Shown here: piece after piece, positions 51,629-60,771 of the stretch
Layout of the letters: the number at the start of each line of letters is the position of its first letter
How positions within the stretch are numbered: position 1 is the stretch's first letter
NCBI RefSeq assembly: GCF_008364795.1
Contig: NZ_VTTM01000017.1
Coordinates: 44,207-108,206 of the forward strand
Length of the DNA stretch: 64,000 nucleotides
Source: Azospirillum oryzae
GTDB taxonomy: Bacteria > Pseudomonadota > Alphaproteobacteria > Azospirillales > Azospirillaceae
Direction of reading: 5' to 3'
The notes under the pieces: generated by a model
Told to the model about the DNA's origin: nothing
The model's database searches: none
What the model saw: the letters and a program-made list of their open reading frames with translations, nothing else
Translations under genes and position numbers: made by a program

Positions 51629-52278
51629 GGCTTGTTCTCCTGGTTCTTGCGAGCCTTTAGATCTTCGATCCGCTGGGCACGCTCCTGTATTTGCTGCCGG
51701 CGCTCCCTCTCTGCGGAGGTCTGCGCGGCTCCCTCGTAGTTCGTGACCGAGGTGATCTGCGGCCGGAAGTTCCGTACGGTCCAAGTGTACTCGTAGGTCG
51801 CCTCCTCGCGCTTCTCATCGGCAGAGGGCCCCGTCACGACACGATACCCGGTGACGAAATATTTGCTCGTCTCCCGCTCATAGATGATCTTGCGGGGATC
51901 GAATCTTGCGGTGATACGGTTGTGCTTGATTTCGGCGATGGTGTTCTCGACGGACTTCATAACTCCGTGGAAGATGTCCGGGGCCAGCAGCGGCTCCAGC
52001 CCCTTGCGCACGAAGTCCGCGTTCGCTGGTGTGATGTTGCCGAGCAACATGGACGTCGACCACGACCAAGCCTCCAGATAGTCCTGATTGGCGGACGATC
52101 GCGAGACCTCGACCGCCTTGGCCAGTTCCGGCGGCGCAATCACCACTGTCTTGTCTTTGGCAATGGCGTTGATGGCCAGCAGGAGGGCGACGCCGAGAAG
52201 GCCGAGGTTGGCTGCCCTCTGGAACCTGTTCTCAGCTCTGGCCCCCTGCCAGGAAGCCAGAAAATCCTTCAAGTGCAT
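51625..52278 (-). CDS. traE: Conjugal transfer protein TraE
   Basis: A 217-residue inner-membrane protein: transmembrane helix at about 23-41, then a VirB8-like periplasmic domain (YLEAWSWSTSMLLGNITPAN, YFVTGYRVVTG, YTWTVRNFRPQI) and a charged helical tail. It is a pilus-assembly component placed between traL and traK. Confidence 0.93.
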   Translation of the reverse strand: MHLKDFLASWQGARAENRFQRAANLGLLGVALLLAINAIAKDKTVVIAPPELAKAVEVSRSSANQDYLEAWSWSTSMLLGNITPANADFVRKGLEPLLAPDIFHGVMKSVENTIAEIKHNRITARFDPRKIIYERETSKYFVTGYRVVTGPSADEKREEATYEYTWTVRNFRPQITSVTNYEGAAQTSAERERRQQIQERAQRIEDLKARKNQENKP

Positions 52279-52294
52279 CTGTGCGTGTCCCGGC

Positions 52295-52576
52295 TCAAGG
52301 CTTATAGTGATCGGCGAACGGATTGCGGATTGTCCGTGCGCTCGTGGGCATCAGCCCGATCCAATAGAGCAGGTGCTGCAAGTAACCGTCCGGATGGCCG
52401 TCCCGGAATCTTTTGTAGAGAGACGAGGCGGCAAAGCCGAGGGCGGTCATGATCAACACGTTTCCAGTGAAAATACCGATGACGTGGAGGAGCACGATGG
52501 GCGCCAGCTCATCGGTGTTCCACAGGAGAACCGTTGGTGGTTCGTCGATTTGTCTCGGAAGCTGTACCGGATCCAT
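52295..52576 (-). CDS. traL: Conjugal transfer protein TraL
   Basis: A 93-residue inner-membrane protein, MDPVQLPRQIDEPPTVLLWN, with two hydrophobic segments (about 25-55) and a conserved-looking RFRDGHPDGYLQHLLYWIGL. It is the first gene of the tra operon, with a dyad promoter 63 bases upstream. The ATG at 52576 is chosen because longer readings cross the promoter. Confidence 0.92.
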   Translation of the reverse strand: MDPVQLPRQIDEPPTVLLWNTDELAPIVLLHVIGIFTGNVLIMTALGFAASSLYKRFRDGHPDGYLQHLLYWIGLMPTSARTIRNPFADHYKP

Positions 52577-52603
52577 GTGCCAATCCCCTTGCACGTCTGG
52601 CAC

Positions 52604-52665
52604 ATTTATGCCCGTTTTCAGCCCGGCTTCGCGCCGTTGAAAGACGCTGGAAAACGTCGCTTTTC
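52604..52665 (-). promoter_or_regulatory. 27-bp dyad promoter of traL-traE-traK-traB
   Basis: Dyad at 52639-52665, GGCGCGAAG next, and CATAAA (52605-52610) exactly 28 nt out, leaving a transcript leader of about 20 bases before traL. Confidence 0.87.
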
Positions 52666-52803
52666 TCGGTTGCGCGGGCCAATCAGACGTGCTGCGCACG
52701 GGCGCGTTCTTACCTCGCCCATCTCCGTCGACGGCCTGCTGTAAAGGCCGAATGAAGTTTCCCCAGAAGGGTCGGTCGAAAAGTCCCCAGATGGTTTGAA
52801 GGG

Positions 52804-53326
52804 CTATGGATTGGCTTCGGTGTCGGTGCTCCTCGCTTTTGGTGGCCGGCCTCGGCGCCGTGGAGCCGGCGGTGGGGCAGTGATCGGCCGGCTTCGGTTG
52901 TTGTCCGGCATCAGTTCGGCATGACGGCGTAGGCGGTAGCTGGCGCCTTCGATCTGCACCACCACGGCATGGTGCAGCAGGCGGTCCAGCAGGGCGGAAG
53001 CGACGACGGTGCCGCCGAAGACATCGCCCCATTCGGAAAAGCCGCGGTTGGAGGTCAGGATCATGGCGCCGCGTTCATAGCGGGCGTTGACCAACTGGAA
53101 GAACAGGTTGCCGCCGCCGGGGATGACCGGCAGGTAGCCGATCTCGTCGACGATCAGCAGCTGTGGCCGACACAGGAAGCGCAGGCGTTCCCGCAAGGTC
53201 CCTTCACGCTCGGCCTTGGCCAGCGAGCTCACGATGTCGGCCAGGGTGGCGAAGTAGACCGAGCGGCCGGCCTTGACGGCCTCCACCCCCAGAGCAAGCG
53301 CCAGGTGCGTTTTGCCGCAGCCAGGC
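52804..53326 (-). pseudogene. istB: istB C-terminal part
   Basis: The reading frame enters at PGCGKTHLALALG, the second half of the P-loop, and continues through Walker B (LLIVDEIGYLPV) and the sensor region (LTSNRGFSEWG) to a basic tail. The first 120 residues are on the other side of the recombinase cassette, so it has no start of its own. In intact IS21 elements IstB is the AAA+ helper of the IstA transposase. Confidence 0.88.
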
Positions 53327-53360
53327 GAGGCAGCGACATACTGCCCGATATCAGGGCCAG

Positions 53361-53789
53361 GACGTAACGATCCACTACCCTTTCCATCCCCGGTGCGGCG
53401 AACGCGTCGGCGTCGTCCGGCGTCACCGCTTGCGCGGCACCGTCATGCTGGTAGTCGAACAGCCGGACGGCACGCTGACCCACGTGCCGGAATGGATGAC
53501 CGCGCCGGCGGCCGCGAGCACCAGCCTTTGTGACGCCCCCCGGTTCCCTTTGGGGGTTCTCCAGGAGCTGTATTTGGCCACCGACGCTGCCTTGTCGTTG
53601 CTCCGCGAGCGAGACAACGGAGGGCGGCATGAGACACCCCAAAGCGACCGTGCAACCGGACTTGTTTGCGCCGACGCGGCCGGAGGCCGCCCTTCCGCTG
53701 GAGGTGGCGCAACGGCTCCTGCCGCTTCTGGAACAGCTCCTGCTGGAGGTGCTGGCGAGCGAAACCCTGGTGACGGAGGCGGGCGATGA
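53361..53789 (+). pseudogene. DUF5372-like cassette gene lacking a normal start
   Basis: The frame reads VTIHYPFHPRCGERVGVV and then LVVEQPDGTLTHVPEWM, like small DUF5372-type proteins found beside recombinases. No ATG or GTG opens it; the first usual start is a TTG at 53430, after the conserved HPFHP-like motif. It may use ATC, start upstream in the native target, or be decayed. Confidence 0.45.
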
Positions 53790-53805
53790 GCAAGATCACC
53801 CCTGA
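53630..53805 (+). CDS. Small cassette protein upstream of the recombinase
   Basis: A 58-residue protein, MRHPKATVQPDLFAPTRPEA, followed by a leucine-rich helix (LPLLEQLLLEVLASETL). It overlaps the recombinase start by about 20 bases. Similar small frames accompany recombinases of this type. Function unknown. Confidence 0.5.
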
Positions 53806-55846
53806 CCACCTCGCGCGTCATGCCTACGTCTACGTCCGCCAGTCCAGCCCGGACCAGCTCCTGCACAACCACGAGAGCCGGCGCCGGCAGTACGGACTGG
53901 CCGACCGCGCCCGCCAGCTCGGCTGGGCGGAGGTGGTCGTCATCGACGACGACCTCGGCCGCTCCGGCGGCGGGATCGCCCGCCCCGGGTTCGAGCGACT
54001 GCTGGGGGCGATCTGCGAAGGGCGGGTCGGCATCGTGCTGGCCATCGAGGCGTCGCGGCTCGCCCGCAACGGCCGGGACTGGCACACGCTGCTGGAATTC
54101 TGCGGCTTGGTGGGGTGCTTGCTGGCCGATGAGGACGGGGTTTACGACGCGAAACTGCCCAACGACCGGCTTCTCCTGGGCATGAAGGGCACGATGAGCG
54201 AGATGGAACTGTCCATCCTGCGTCAACGCTCCCTGGAAGCCCTGCGCCAGAAGGCGCGCCGCGGCGAACTGTTCCTCACCGTGGCGGTCGGCTACATCAA
54301 GACCCACCACGACCGCATCGCCATGGACCCGGATTTGCGGGTGCGCGAGGCGCTCGGCCTGGTGTTCCGCAAGTTCGCCGAGTTCCAGAGCATCCGCCAG
54401 GTTCACCTCTGGCTGCGTCAGGAGCGGATCCGGCTGCCGGCCGTCGAGCGGACCGCCGAGGGGCCGCGCATCGTGTGGAAGCTGCCGGTCTACAACACGC
54501 TTCACCACCTGCTGACCAACCCGATCTACGGCGGGGCCTACGCGTTCGGCCGCACCGGCAGCCGCGTGAGCGTGCAGGACGGACGCAAACGGGTGGTTCG
54601 CGGCTTCCGCCGCACGCAGGCGGAGTGGGAGGTGTTGATCCCCGACCACCACGAGGGCTACATCTCGTGGGCGGAGTTCGGGAGGAACCAGGCCCTGATC
54701 GCCGACAACGCCAACAGCAAGGGCATGATGGCCCGCGGCTCGGTGCGCCGCGGCGACGCGCTGCTGGCCGGACTGCTGCGCTGCGGACACTGCGGCCGAC
54801 GGCTGCACGTTGCCTACAGCGGCACGGATGGCTACTGCGTGCGCTACGACTGCCGTGGCGCGCATCTCAATCACGGAACCGAGCGCTGCATCTCGTTCGG
54901 CGGGCTGCGGGTCGATGCCGCCGTGGCGGAGGAAGCCCTGCGGTTCCTGGCGCCGCTGGGGATCGAAGCGGCGCTACGGGCGATCGACGCGCGCGAGGCC
55001 GACGGCTCCGAGACGCGGCGGCAGGCGGAACTCGCCCTCGCCCAGGCGTGCTACGAGGCCGAGCTGGCGCGCCGCCAGTACGATGCCGTTGATCCCGATT
55101 ACCGCCTCGTGGCGGCTGAACTGGAGCGTCGTTGGAATGACCGGTTGGTGGAGGTCCATCGCCTGGAGGAGCGCGTGGCGGCCTTGCGGACCGGCCAGAC
55201 CGCCGCGCTCACGGCCGAGGAGCGGGCTCGCCTGATGGCGCTAGGCGCCGATGTCGCGGCGCTCTGGCATCATCCCGGCGCGACGGCGGAGACGCGCAAA
55301 CGCATTCTGCGCACCGTCATCGCCGAGATCGTGGCCAAGGTCGTCGATGACACGATCGAACTGGTGATTCACTGGCAGGGCGGCGACCACACCCACTTGA
55401 GCGTGCCGAAGAACCGGAGCGGCAAACACCGCTGGCGAACTGACGCCGACACCGGCGATCTCATTCGGGCTCTGGCCCGACAACAGCCCGATCGGGGAAT
55501 CGCCGCGATCCTGAACCGGGCCGGCAAGCGCACCGGCAAGGGCAACACTTGGACCGAGGCACGGGTGCGCAGCTTCCGCAACGCCCATGGCATCGCAGTG
55601 TACCGGGAGGGTGAAATGACCGAGCGGGGCGAAGTGACCTTGGAGCAGGCGGCCGACCGGCTGAAGGTCAGCACGATGACGGTGCTGCGGCTGATCGCCG
55701 GCGGGACCATCCAGGCCAGCCAAGCGTGCAAAGGGGCGCCATGGGCGATCCTCGAGGCCCAACTATCTGGGCTCGAACCGCTCCGCCCGTCGGTACGCCG
55801 TCCGGTAACAGACGATCCGGATCAGCAGACCTTTGATTTTCAATGA
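53786..55846 (+). CDS. Large serine recombinase
   Basis: A 686-residue recombinase. The N-terminal resolvase domain (about 10-155) has YVYVRQSSPDQ with the catalytic Ser at 20/21 and GRSGGGIARPGFERLL. A recombinase domain spans about 160-280 and a zinc ribbon about 330-375 (LRCGHCGRRLH ... YDCRG). A long helical region follows, then a C-terminal helix-turn-helix (LEQAADRLKVSTMTVLRLIAGG, about 610-640). It should catalyse insertion and excision of its cassette. It is nested in the IS and is not the integrase of the conjugative element. Confidence 0.9.
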   Translation: MSKITPDHLARHAYVYVRQSSPDQLLHNHESRRRQYGLADRARQLGWAEVVVIDDDLGRSGGGIARPGFERLLGAICEGRVGIVLAIEASRLARNGRDWHTLLEFCGLVGCLLADEDGVYDAKLPNDRLLLGMKGTMSEMELSILRQRSLEALRQKARRGELFLTVAVGYIKTHHDRIAMDPDLRVREALGLVFRKFAEFQSIRQVHLWLRQERIRLPAVERTAEGPRIVWKLPVYNTLHHLLTNPIYGGAYAFGRTGSRVSVQDGRKRVVRGFRRTQAEWEVLIPDHHEGYISWAEFGRNQALIADNANSKGMMARGSVRRGDALLAGLLRCGHCGRRLHVAYSGTDGYCVRYDCRGAHLNHGTERCISFGGLRVDAAVAEEALRFLAPLGIEAALRAIDAREADGSETRRQAELALAQACYEAELARRQYDAVDPDYRLVAAELERRWNDRLVEVHRLEERVAALRTGQTAALTAEERARLMALGADVAALWHHPGATAETRKRILRTVIAEIVAKVVDDTIELVIHWQGGDHTHLSVPKNRSGKHRWRTDADTGDLIRALARQQPDRGIAAILNRAGKRTGKGNTWTEARVRSFRNAHGIAVYREGEMTERGEVTLEQAADRLKVSTMTVLRLIAGGTIQASQACKGAPWAILEAQLSGLEPLRPSVRRPVTDDPDQQTFDFQ

Positions 55847-55862
55847 CGTAGCGAGGTGGGCA

Positions 55863-56231
55863 TCATGACGCGGGAACGGGCTGGCCGAGGAAATGGACCA
55901 CCTCGTGCCGGTCGACGAAGTCGAGCTGCGCCAAGGTCATGATCCTGTCGCGGTCGAGCGAAGGCTGGAAGGAGAAGTCGAAGCCGGTGAGCGTCTTGAT
56001 GGAGAGAAGCCGGCCCATCTTCAGGGCTGCCTTGATGCGGCGCCCCTCGCGCAACGTCAGTTCCTCGCCCAGCAGGGCGTCGATGGCCTCCAGAGCGGAG
56101 AGTTCGCCACGTTCCAGCCGGCGCAGGATGTGCTCCAGCGCTTCCAGAGCACGCGGCATCTTCAGCCCAACCAGATATTGGCGAATGCGGTCGAGGGTGG
56201 CGGGGCCGGCTTCCAACGGCGTGGTGCTCAT
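55863..56231 (-). pseudogene. istB: istB N-terminal part
   Basis: Encodes IstB residues 1 to about 118 (MSTTPLEAGPATLDRIRQYL to VVHFLGQP), then four foreign residues and a stop just inside the cassette. The ATG overlaps the istA stop, as normal in IS21. It lacks the P-loop and all ATPase motifs. Confidence 0.88.
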
Positions 56232-57547
56232 CACGGGCTCCCCGGCTGGTTGGCCAAGTGGCGGCCGATGGTGTCGTAGATGGCCAGCGAGCGGGGCGTG
56301 ACGGTGCCGCCCTGCAGCGGAGGTGCCGGGGGCGTGGCGACCTCCCTGGGCGTCTGGCTGTTGGGCGGTGGAGGCTGGGTCCGGTGTCCGGTGGCAATGC
56401 GCCGCTGGCCTCGTCCTTCCAGCGCCGGGTGGGATGCGACGGCGATGCCGTCCTCCAGGATGGTGACGGTGCCGGCGGTGACCTGCACCTCCACCGTCCG
56501 CCGGGGGGTGCAATCCGGCACGGAGTAGAGGTTGCCGCCGACCGACACCATGCCGTCTCGGGTGACACGGCGCTCCAGGGCCAGCACGCTGTTGAAGGGG
56601 CCGGCCGGCAGCGGCTTGAGGTGGGAGCGCTCCTCGGCGAAATGCTCGGCGACGATGCGCTGGGTGGTGGCGTGCCGACGGCGGTTTGCGAGCTGATCCA
56701 GCCACTGGGTGAACTGGATGTTCAGGTCCTCGAGATTGCGGAAGCTGCGGGCCAGGAAGAAGTCCTCGCGCACGTAGCGGAAGGGCCGTTCGACTTTGCC
56801 CTTGGTCTTGGCGCCGTACGGCTTGCAGGCCTTCGGCAGGAAGCCGTAGTGGCTGGCCAGGGAGAGGAGCTTGGGATTGTAGGCGATGCCTTGGGCCGGT
56901 TGATCGGGGTCCTCGATCTCGCCCAGCACGGCGGTTTTCATGCGGTCGTAGAGGATTTGTTCCGGCACACCGCCGAAGCTGTCGAAGGCGGCGATGTGGC
57001 AGCGGAGCACGGTTTGCAGGTCCTGGCGGGCGACGAAGCGGGCCCACATCATGCGGCTGTGGCCGAGCACCATGGAGAACAGCCAGACGATCCGCTCCAC
57101 CTCGGGCTCGTCGGTGAAGGTCGTCTTGAAGAAGGCGAAATCGACCTGGGCCTGCTTGCCGGGCGGCGTCTCGAAACGACGCTCGAAGGACGGTGATGGG
57201 GCGGGACGAATGGCGCGAACCACGGCTTTCAGGATGGTATAGCCGCCGGTGTAACCGCGCTCCTTGAGTTCCCGCAGCAGGCGGCGGGCGCTGAGATCAG
57301 GAAAGGCCTGCAGGCGCTCCCGCAGATAGGGCTCGAAGGGTGTGAGCAGCGTCGGCCGAGCTGGCCGAGGGGTGTAGGCGGGCGCCTCCAATCCGCGGGC
57401 GATGTATTTGCGGATGGTCTTGCGATCCAGGCCGGTGCGGCGTGCGATCGCCGACACCGACAGGCCCTCGCGGGCGAGATCGAGAATCATGACGAGTTCC
57501 CCAAGTCTGACCACCTGCGCCCTCCCTCCGCCTCGGAGGGTGATCAT
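56231..57547 (-). CDS. istA: IS21-family transposase IstA
   Basis: A 438-residue DDE transposase. An N-terminal HTH (EGLSVSAIARRTGLDRKTIRKYI) is followed by a catalytic core with QVDFAFF (first Asp), LYDRMKTAV (second Asp) and KGKVERPFRYV (Glu). It appears intact, but its helper IstB is disrupted, so the element is probably no longer autonomous. The start may be a GTG about 11 codons in. Confidence 0.9.
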   Translation of the reverse strand: MITLRGGGRAQVVRLGELVMILDLAREGLSVSAIARRTGLDRKTIRKYIARGLEAPAYTPRPARPTLLTPFEPYLRERLQAFPDLSARRLLRELKERGYTGGYTILKAVVRAIRPAPSPSFERRFETPPGKQAQVDFAFFKTTFTDEPEVERIVWLFSMVLGHSRMMWARFVARQDLQTVLRCHIAAFDSFGGVPEQILYDRMKTAVLGEIEDPDQPAQGIAYNPKLLSLASHYGFLPKACKPYGAKTKGKVERPFRYVREDFFLARSFRNLEDLNIQFTQWLDQLANRRRHATTQRIVAEHFAEERSHLKPLPAGPFNSVLALERRVTRDGMVSVGGNLYSVPDCTPRRTVEVQVTAGTVTILEDGIAVASHPALEGRGQRRIATGHRTQPPPPNSQTPREVATPPAPPLQGGTVTPRSLAIYDTIGRHLANQPGSP

Positions 57548-57681
57548 GGGCGACGGGCGGCCGCAGGGCTCCGGGGCGTACGCCCCGGAGCCCTGCCGTT
57601 GCGTTAGCCTGGGGAATTTTCAGCCGCCCTTTCCGGGGAGTATCCAACCGGCACTGACACCTGCGGCTCCGCCAATGACAA

Positions 57682-57706
57682 TGGGCCGGAGACAAGCTCC
57701 GGCCCA
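57682..57706 (-). terminator. Terminator after the traI-traD-DUF4400 unit
   Basis: Perfect 10-bp stem TGGGCCGGAG/CTCCGGCCCA with an ACAAG loop, 40 bases past the DUF4400 stop, with a short T-containing tail on the minus strand. Confidence 0.75.
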
Positions 57707-57747
57707 GCCACTCAACCCATCGCGCCAGCTGCGAAGCTCGGACGCGG

Positions 57748-58407
57748 TCAGATGCGCTTCATCGTGTGTGACGCCACCAACATCAGCAATAGACTTACAG
57801 CGATGAAGAAGAACGGCGCCAGCAGGGGCGGGATCGGCACCGGTAGGAGGAGCGCCATAGGCAAGCCGACCAGCAGCCACTTTGCCGTCGCCGCCGCATA
57901 GCCGTGCACCAGCGGCGAGGGGTAATCGAACGTGAACTGCTTGCGCCGCCAGCTCATCATGCCGTCTAGGACCGCCGGAACCAGGAACAGCGGCACCACG
58001 GGGAGCCACAGCATCACGGCCGCAAGCCGGACGAACAGCCGCTGCAGCGATCCGAACACAGCATCCAACCCGGCCTTGATCATCGGGAAGTAGAGGTTCG
58101 CCCCAAGCGCTTCCAAGCCCCGGCTCTCCACAATCTTGTCCTGCGTCGGCAGGAAGAATTCGTAGACATTTCGCTCGACCCCGGTGTCACGGAAGATAGT
58201 CGCATAGGCATCGAAGCCGCTCTTCTCGATCCACAGCGTCGCATTGAGGCCAAGTTCAGCGAGGGACCACTGCCGCTCCACACGCGTTAGCCAGTCCAGA
58301 GCGTCCCGTCCCAGCATCGGTGTCAGCACGGCGATCATCACGAACTCGCCAAGGATAAGCCAGAGCAGCCAGCGTGCCCAGGTGGTGTTCTGTGATTCAG
58401 CCGCCAT
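57748..58407 (-). CDS. DUF4400-family integral membrane protein
   Basis: A 219-residue protein with membrane segments at about residues 10-32, 125-150 and 175-212 and a periplasmic-type loop between. It follows traD, as the DUF4400 gene s043 does in SXT. ATG behind AAGGAGG. It is a common partner of MOBH transfer systems with undefined function. Confidence 0.8.
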   Translation of the reverse strand: MAAESQNTTWARWLLWLILGEFVMIAVLTPMLGRDALDWLTRVERQWSLAELGLNATLWIEKSGFDAYATIFRDTGVERNVYEFFLPTQDKIVESRGLEALGANLYFPMIKAGLDAVFGSLQRLFVRLAAVMLWLPVVPLFLVPAVLDGMMSWRRKQFTFDYPSPLVHGYAAATAKWLLVGLPMALLLPVPIPPLLAPFFFIAVSLLLMLVASHTMKRI

Positions 58408-58966
58408 GGCTGGCCTCCTTGAGGATGTCGCGGTGCGTCGCCGTCAGGGCGAAGTCGGCAACGGCCGCGGTGATCTTTGCCGCCGTTTGGGTGCGTTCGC
58501 CGGAGCGTAGGGTATAACGCGCCACGTCCCGCTGGGCTGAGCCTAGCCAGAGCAGCAATGGAGCCCCCCGACTAGGAGCCCACGTCCGGTCGCCGCTGTC
58601 CGTCACAGTGATCCCAGCGAGCACCCGCCCAACTTCTGAAAATGCGGCGTCGGTGAATGCGAGAAGGCGCAGGTCATCACGCTGAAGCATGGCCGCGTCG
58701 TAGGCATCGTAGGCCCTGTCCAGAGCACGGTGCAGCAACGGAAGCGGCGCGCCGCCCCGCTTGAGCGGGGGCGCCGTAAAGGCGTCCGTGATGTACTCGG
58801 CCATCCGCCGCTGTATCTCCGCGCTGCAAGGCCAATCCATCTCAAGCCGCCGAATGACGGCCATGATCCGCTTGCGGTCAGCGCGAAAGGTACGAAGCAT
58901 CTCGCATGGATCATCGGATGACGGGCATGTCAGCCCGATCGTCATGGCGCTTTCCATGGCAATCAT
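58397..58966 (-). CDS. Hypothetical protein between traD and DUF4400
   Basis: A 189-residue soluble, largely helical protein with no signal peptide. It starts 8 bases after the traD stop, and its 3' end overlaps the DUF4400 start by 11 bases, so it is part of the operon. No family recognised. Confidence 0.72.
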   Translation of the reverse strand: MIAMESAMTIGLTCPSSDDPCEMLRTFRADRKRIMAVIRRLEMDWPCSAEIQRRMAEYITDAFTAPPLKRGGAPLPLLHRALDRAYDAYDAAMLQRDDLRLLAFTDAAFSEVGRVLAGITVTDSGDRTWAPSRGAPLLLWLGSAQRDVARYTLRSGERTQTAAKITAAVADFALTATHRDILKEASHGG

Positions 58967-58974
58967 CGCGCCAG

Positions 58975-60771
58975 CTACTCCTTGAGAATCGGTAGGCGGC
59001 CCTTGAGCAGGCGCCCGCCTGAGACCTTGGCGACGAACTCCAGGTTCGGGAGCTGCCCCAGCAGAGCCGGGGTGAACAACTCCGCTTCCTCCTCCATAAG
59101 GCGTTCGCCAGCGTTGCCGCCAAACTGCATGGTTTCGTGACCGCCGGTTCCGATCGATGACCCTTGTGTGGTCATGACGTATTTCACCCGGACAGTCGGC
59201 AGACCATCGGTGATGTAGGTCTGGGTTTCGTTATCGGTGACGCGCAGGGAGATCAGGTTGTTCACGTTGCCGAGCACCTGGCGGGCCTTGGGTTCGGAGC
59301 CCAGCCGTGTCACAAAGTCAGCAAAGGTCTGCGTGGCGATGAGTAGCCGGAGCTCGGCACCGCGGCCTTTGTTCAGGATCTGGATGAGCGGGTCGTTCAC
59401 CACCTCGGCCGCTTCATCGACGAAGATGTTCACCGGAGTGTTGTTGACACCGTAGTTGTAGCGGTCGCCGGCGACACTGGCGAGGTCGGCGAGCAAGATC
59501 GACCCGATTGCCGAGCCCACCATCGCATCGGTCAAGCTATCCAAGCCGATGTAGCAGACTTGTCCCAGGTTGATGACGCTCGCCATATCTACGATCGGAC
59601 GCTCATCAAAATCATTGTTCCGATTTGGCGACAGCAACCCGCCCATGTGACCGGATGTGAGTTGCCCGAGCAAAGGAAGGAGAGAGGCAATCATTTTGCC
59701 GAAGTGCGTTCTATCGTGCTCAAACATGCTGAGCAGGCCTTCGAGGTCTGTATTCGGCGCACGGTGGTGGACCTTCTCGCGATAATATCTGATTAGGGCG
59801 AGGGCCTTACCGTCCTTGCCCTTCGCGTTGTTCAGGAACGGCTTTGCCTCATCCTCCCACATTTCGACCTGCTTCTCGCACCAGATCGAAACGGATCTGA
59901 TGACCAGATCATCCAGACCACCTTCCAGGTGAGACCGTATATTAACAAGGTTCGGCTGGCGCCCGGTAAGCACCAGCCCCTGGACGACATTGTTCAGCGC
60001 CATTTGCGCATAGGACTTGAAGGGATCGGCCGGCCCCTCGCCGGGGAGCAGGTTGGCGATGCGGCTCGCCAGCTCGGTGGCGCGCGAGAAGTTCTTCATC
60101 GGGTCGATGCGAGCGCTTTTTTCGGGAAAGCCCGGATGGAACCAGACAAATTTCTCCGGTTTCCCCAATGCCGCGCAGGCGCGCTGCGCGTTCTCGCGCA
60201 GTTCCCGATCACCCTTGGGATCGATGATAATGACCGATTCACCGCGCAAGATTGCTTGTGTGACGAGCAAGTCGAACAGCCGGGTTTTGCCCGAGCCTGT
60301 CGTTCCAACGACCAGAAGGTGTCCCTTCGTATCGTTGATCGGAAGCTGCAGGTCTTCCTCGGACATGGAGACGCCGTGGATCCACGGCGCCCCCATCTGC
60401 TCGACCTTCGGCAAGATCTTCGATTTGTCGCGCTTGAGGATCTCGTAGCACAGCTGCGTGTGCGGCTGATCCCATTCAAAACCGTTGCCCAGCCAGATGG
60501 CTCCGGGCTTCATGCGCGCCTGCAGTTCCTTGATCGACGCGAACTTGAGACGCTTTCCAGCAAGACGGGCCTTCCTTTGGTGATGGCGCCACGCTTGGTA
60601 AGCACGGTGCACGCCCATTCCTCCACCGAGTGCTGCCATCCAGGCAAAGGGGGAGAGCGGAAGACCGGAAGCAGCCCCAATGGTCATGCATAGGGCCGCG
60701 CTTGTTCCCCACCCAGCAGCCGCAGCCAATTCGAAGTTTGGGCGCCACGGCATTTCATAGGTCTCAACCAC
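58975..60771 (-). CDS. traD: Type IV coupling protein TraD
   Basis: A 598-residue coupling ATPase. Two N-terminal membrane segments (about 15-55), Walker A GTTGSGKT (near residue 160), Walker B VNIFVDEAAEV (near 425) and the DPKGDREL motif mark the SXT-type TraD family. It couples the relaxosome to the secretion channel. The GTG at 60771 overlaps the traI stop; an ATG 6 codons later is possible. Confidence 0.94.
   Translation of the reverse strand: MVETYEMPWRPNFELAAAAGWGTSAALCMTIGAASGLPLSPFAWMAALGGGMGVHRAYQAWRHHQRKARLAGKRLKFASIKELQARMKPGAIWLGNGFEWDQPHTQLCYEILKRDKSKILPKVEQMGAPWIHGVSMSEEDLQLPINDTKGHLLVVGTTGSGKTRLFDLLVTQAILRGESVIIIDPKGDRELRENAQRACAALGKPEKFVWFHPGFPEKSARIDPMKNFSRATELASRIANLLPGEGPADPFKSYAQMALNNVVQGLVLTGRQPNLVNIRSHLEGGLDDLVIRSVSIWCEKQVEMWEDEAKPFLNNAKGKDGKALALIRYYREKVHHRAPNTDLEGLLSMFEHDRTHFGKMIASLLPLLGQLTSGHMGGLLSPNRNNDFDERPIVDMASVINLGQVCYIGLDSLTDAMVGSAIGSILLADLASVAGDRYNYGVNNTPVNIFVDEAAEVVNDPLIQILNKGRGAELRLLIATQTFADFVTRLGSEPKARQVLGNVNNLISLRVTDNETQTYITDGLPTVRVKYVMTTQGSSIGTGGHETMQFGGNAGERLMEEEAELFTPALLGQLPNLEFVAKVSGGRLLKGRLPILKE

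Larger units (their letters stand above)
53324..55881. mobile_element. 2.55-kb large-serine-recombinase cassette inserted in istB
   Basis: Joining the istB halves across the shared trinucleotide GCC (plus-strand GGC at 53324-53326 and 55879-55881) restores a perfect frame reading GQPGCGKT. The inserted DNA therefore begins and ends inside the P-loop codons. It contains three plus-strand frames, the last a large serine recombinase. Both inner ends hold GACGTARCGA and GCGAGG, possible attachment-site arms. Confidence 0.82.
52760..57640. mobile_element. IS21-family element interrupted by a serine-recombinase cassette
   Basis: Imperfect inverted ends of about 30 bp at 52760-52790 and 57609-57640, sharing CCCC-GAA-GGG-CGG-GAAAA-TCCCCAG. 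It contains istA and a split istB. Without the cassette the element would be about 2.33 kb. No target duplication is obvious. It lies between the traL and DUF4400 units and breaks no visible tra gene. Confidence 0.85.

Noticed and set aside
53786..55846. The serine recombinase as integrase of the conjugative element
   Set aside because: It lies in a 2.55-kb cassette nested inside istB of an IS, so it moves only that cassette.
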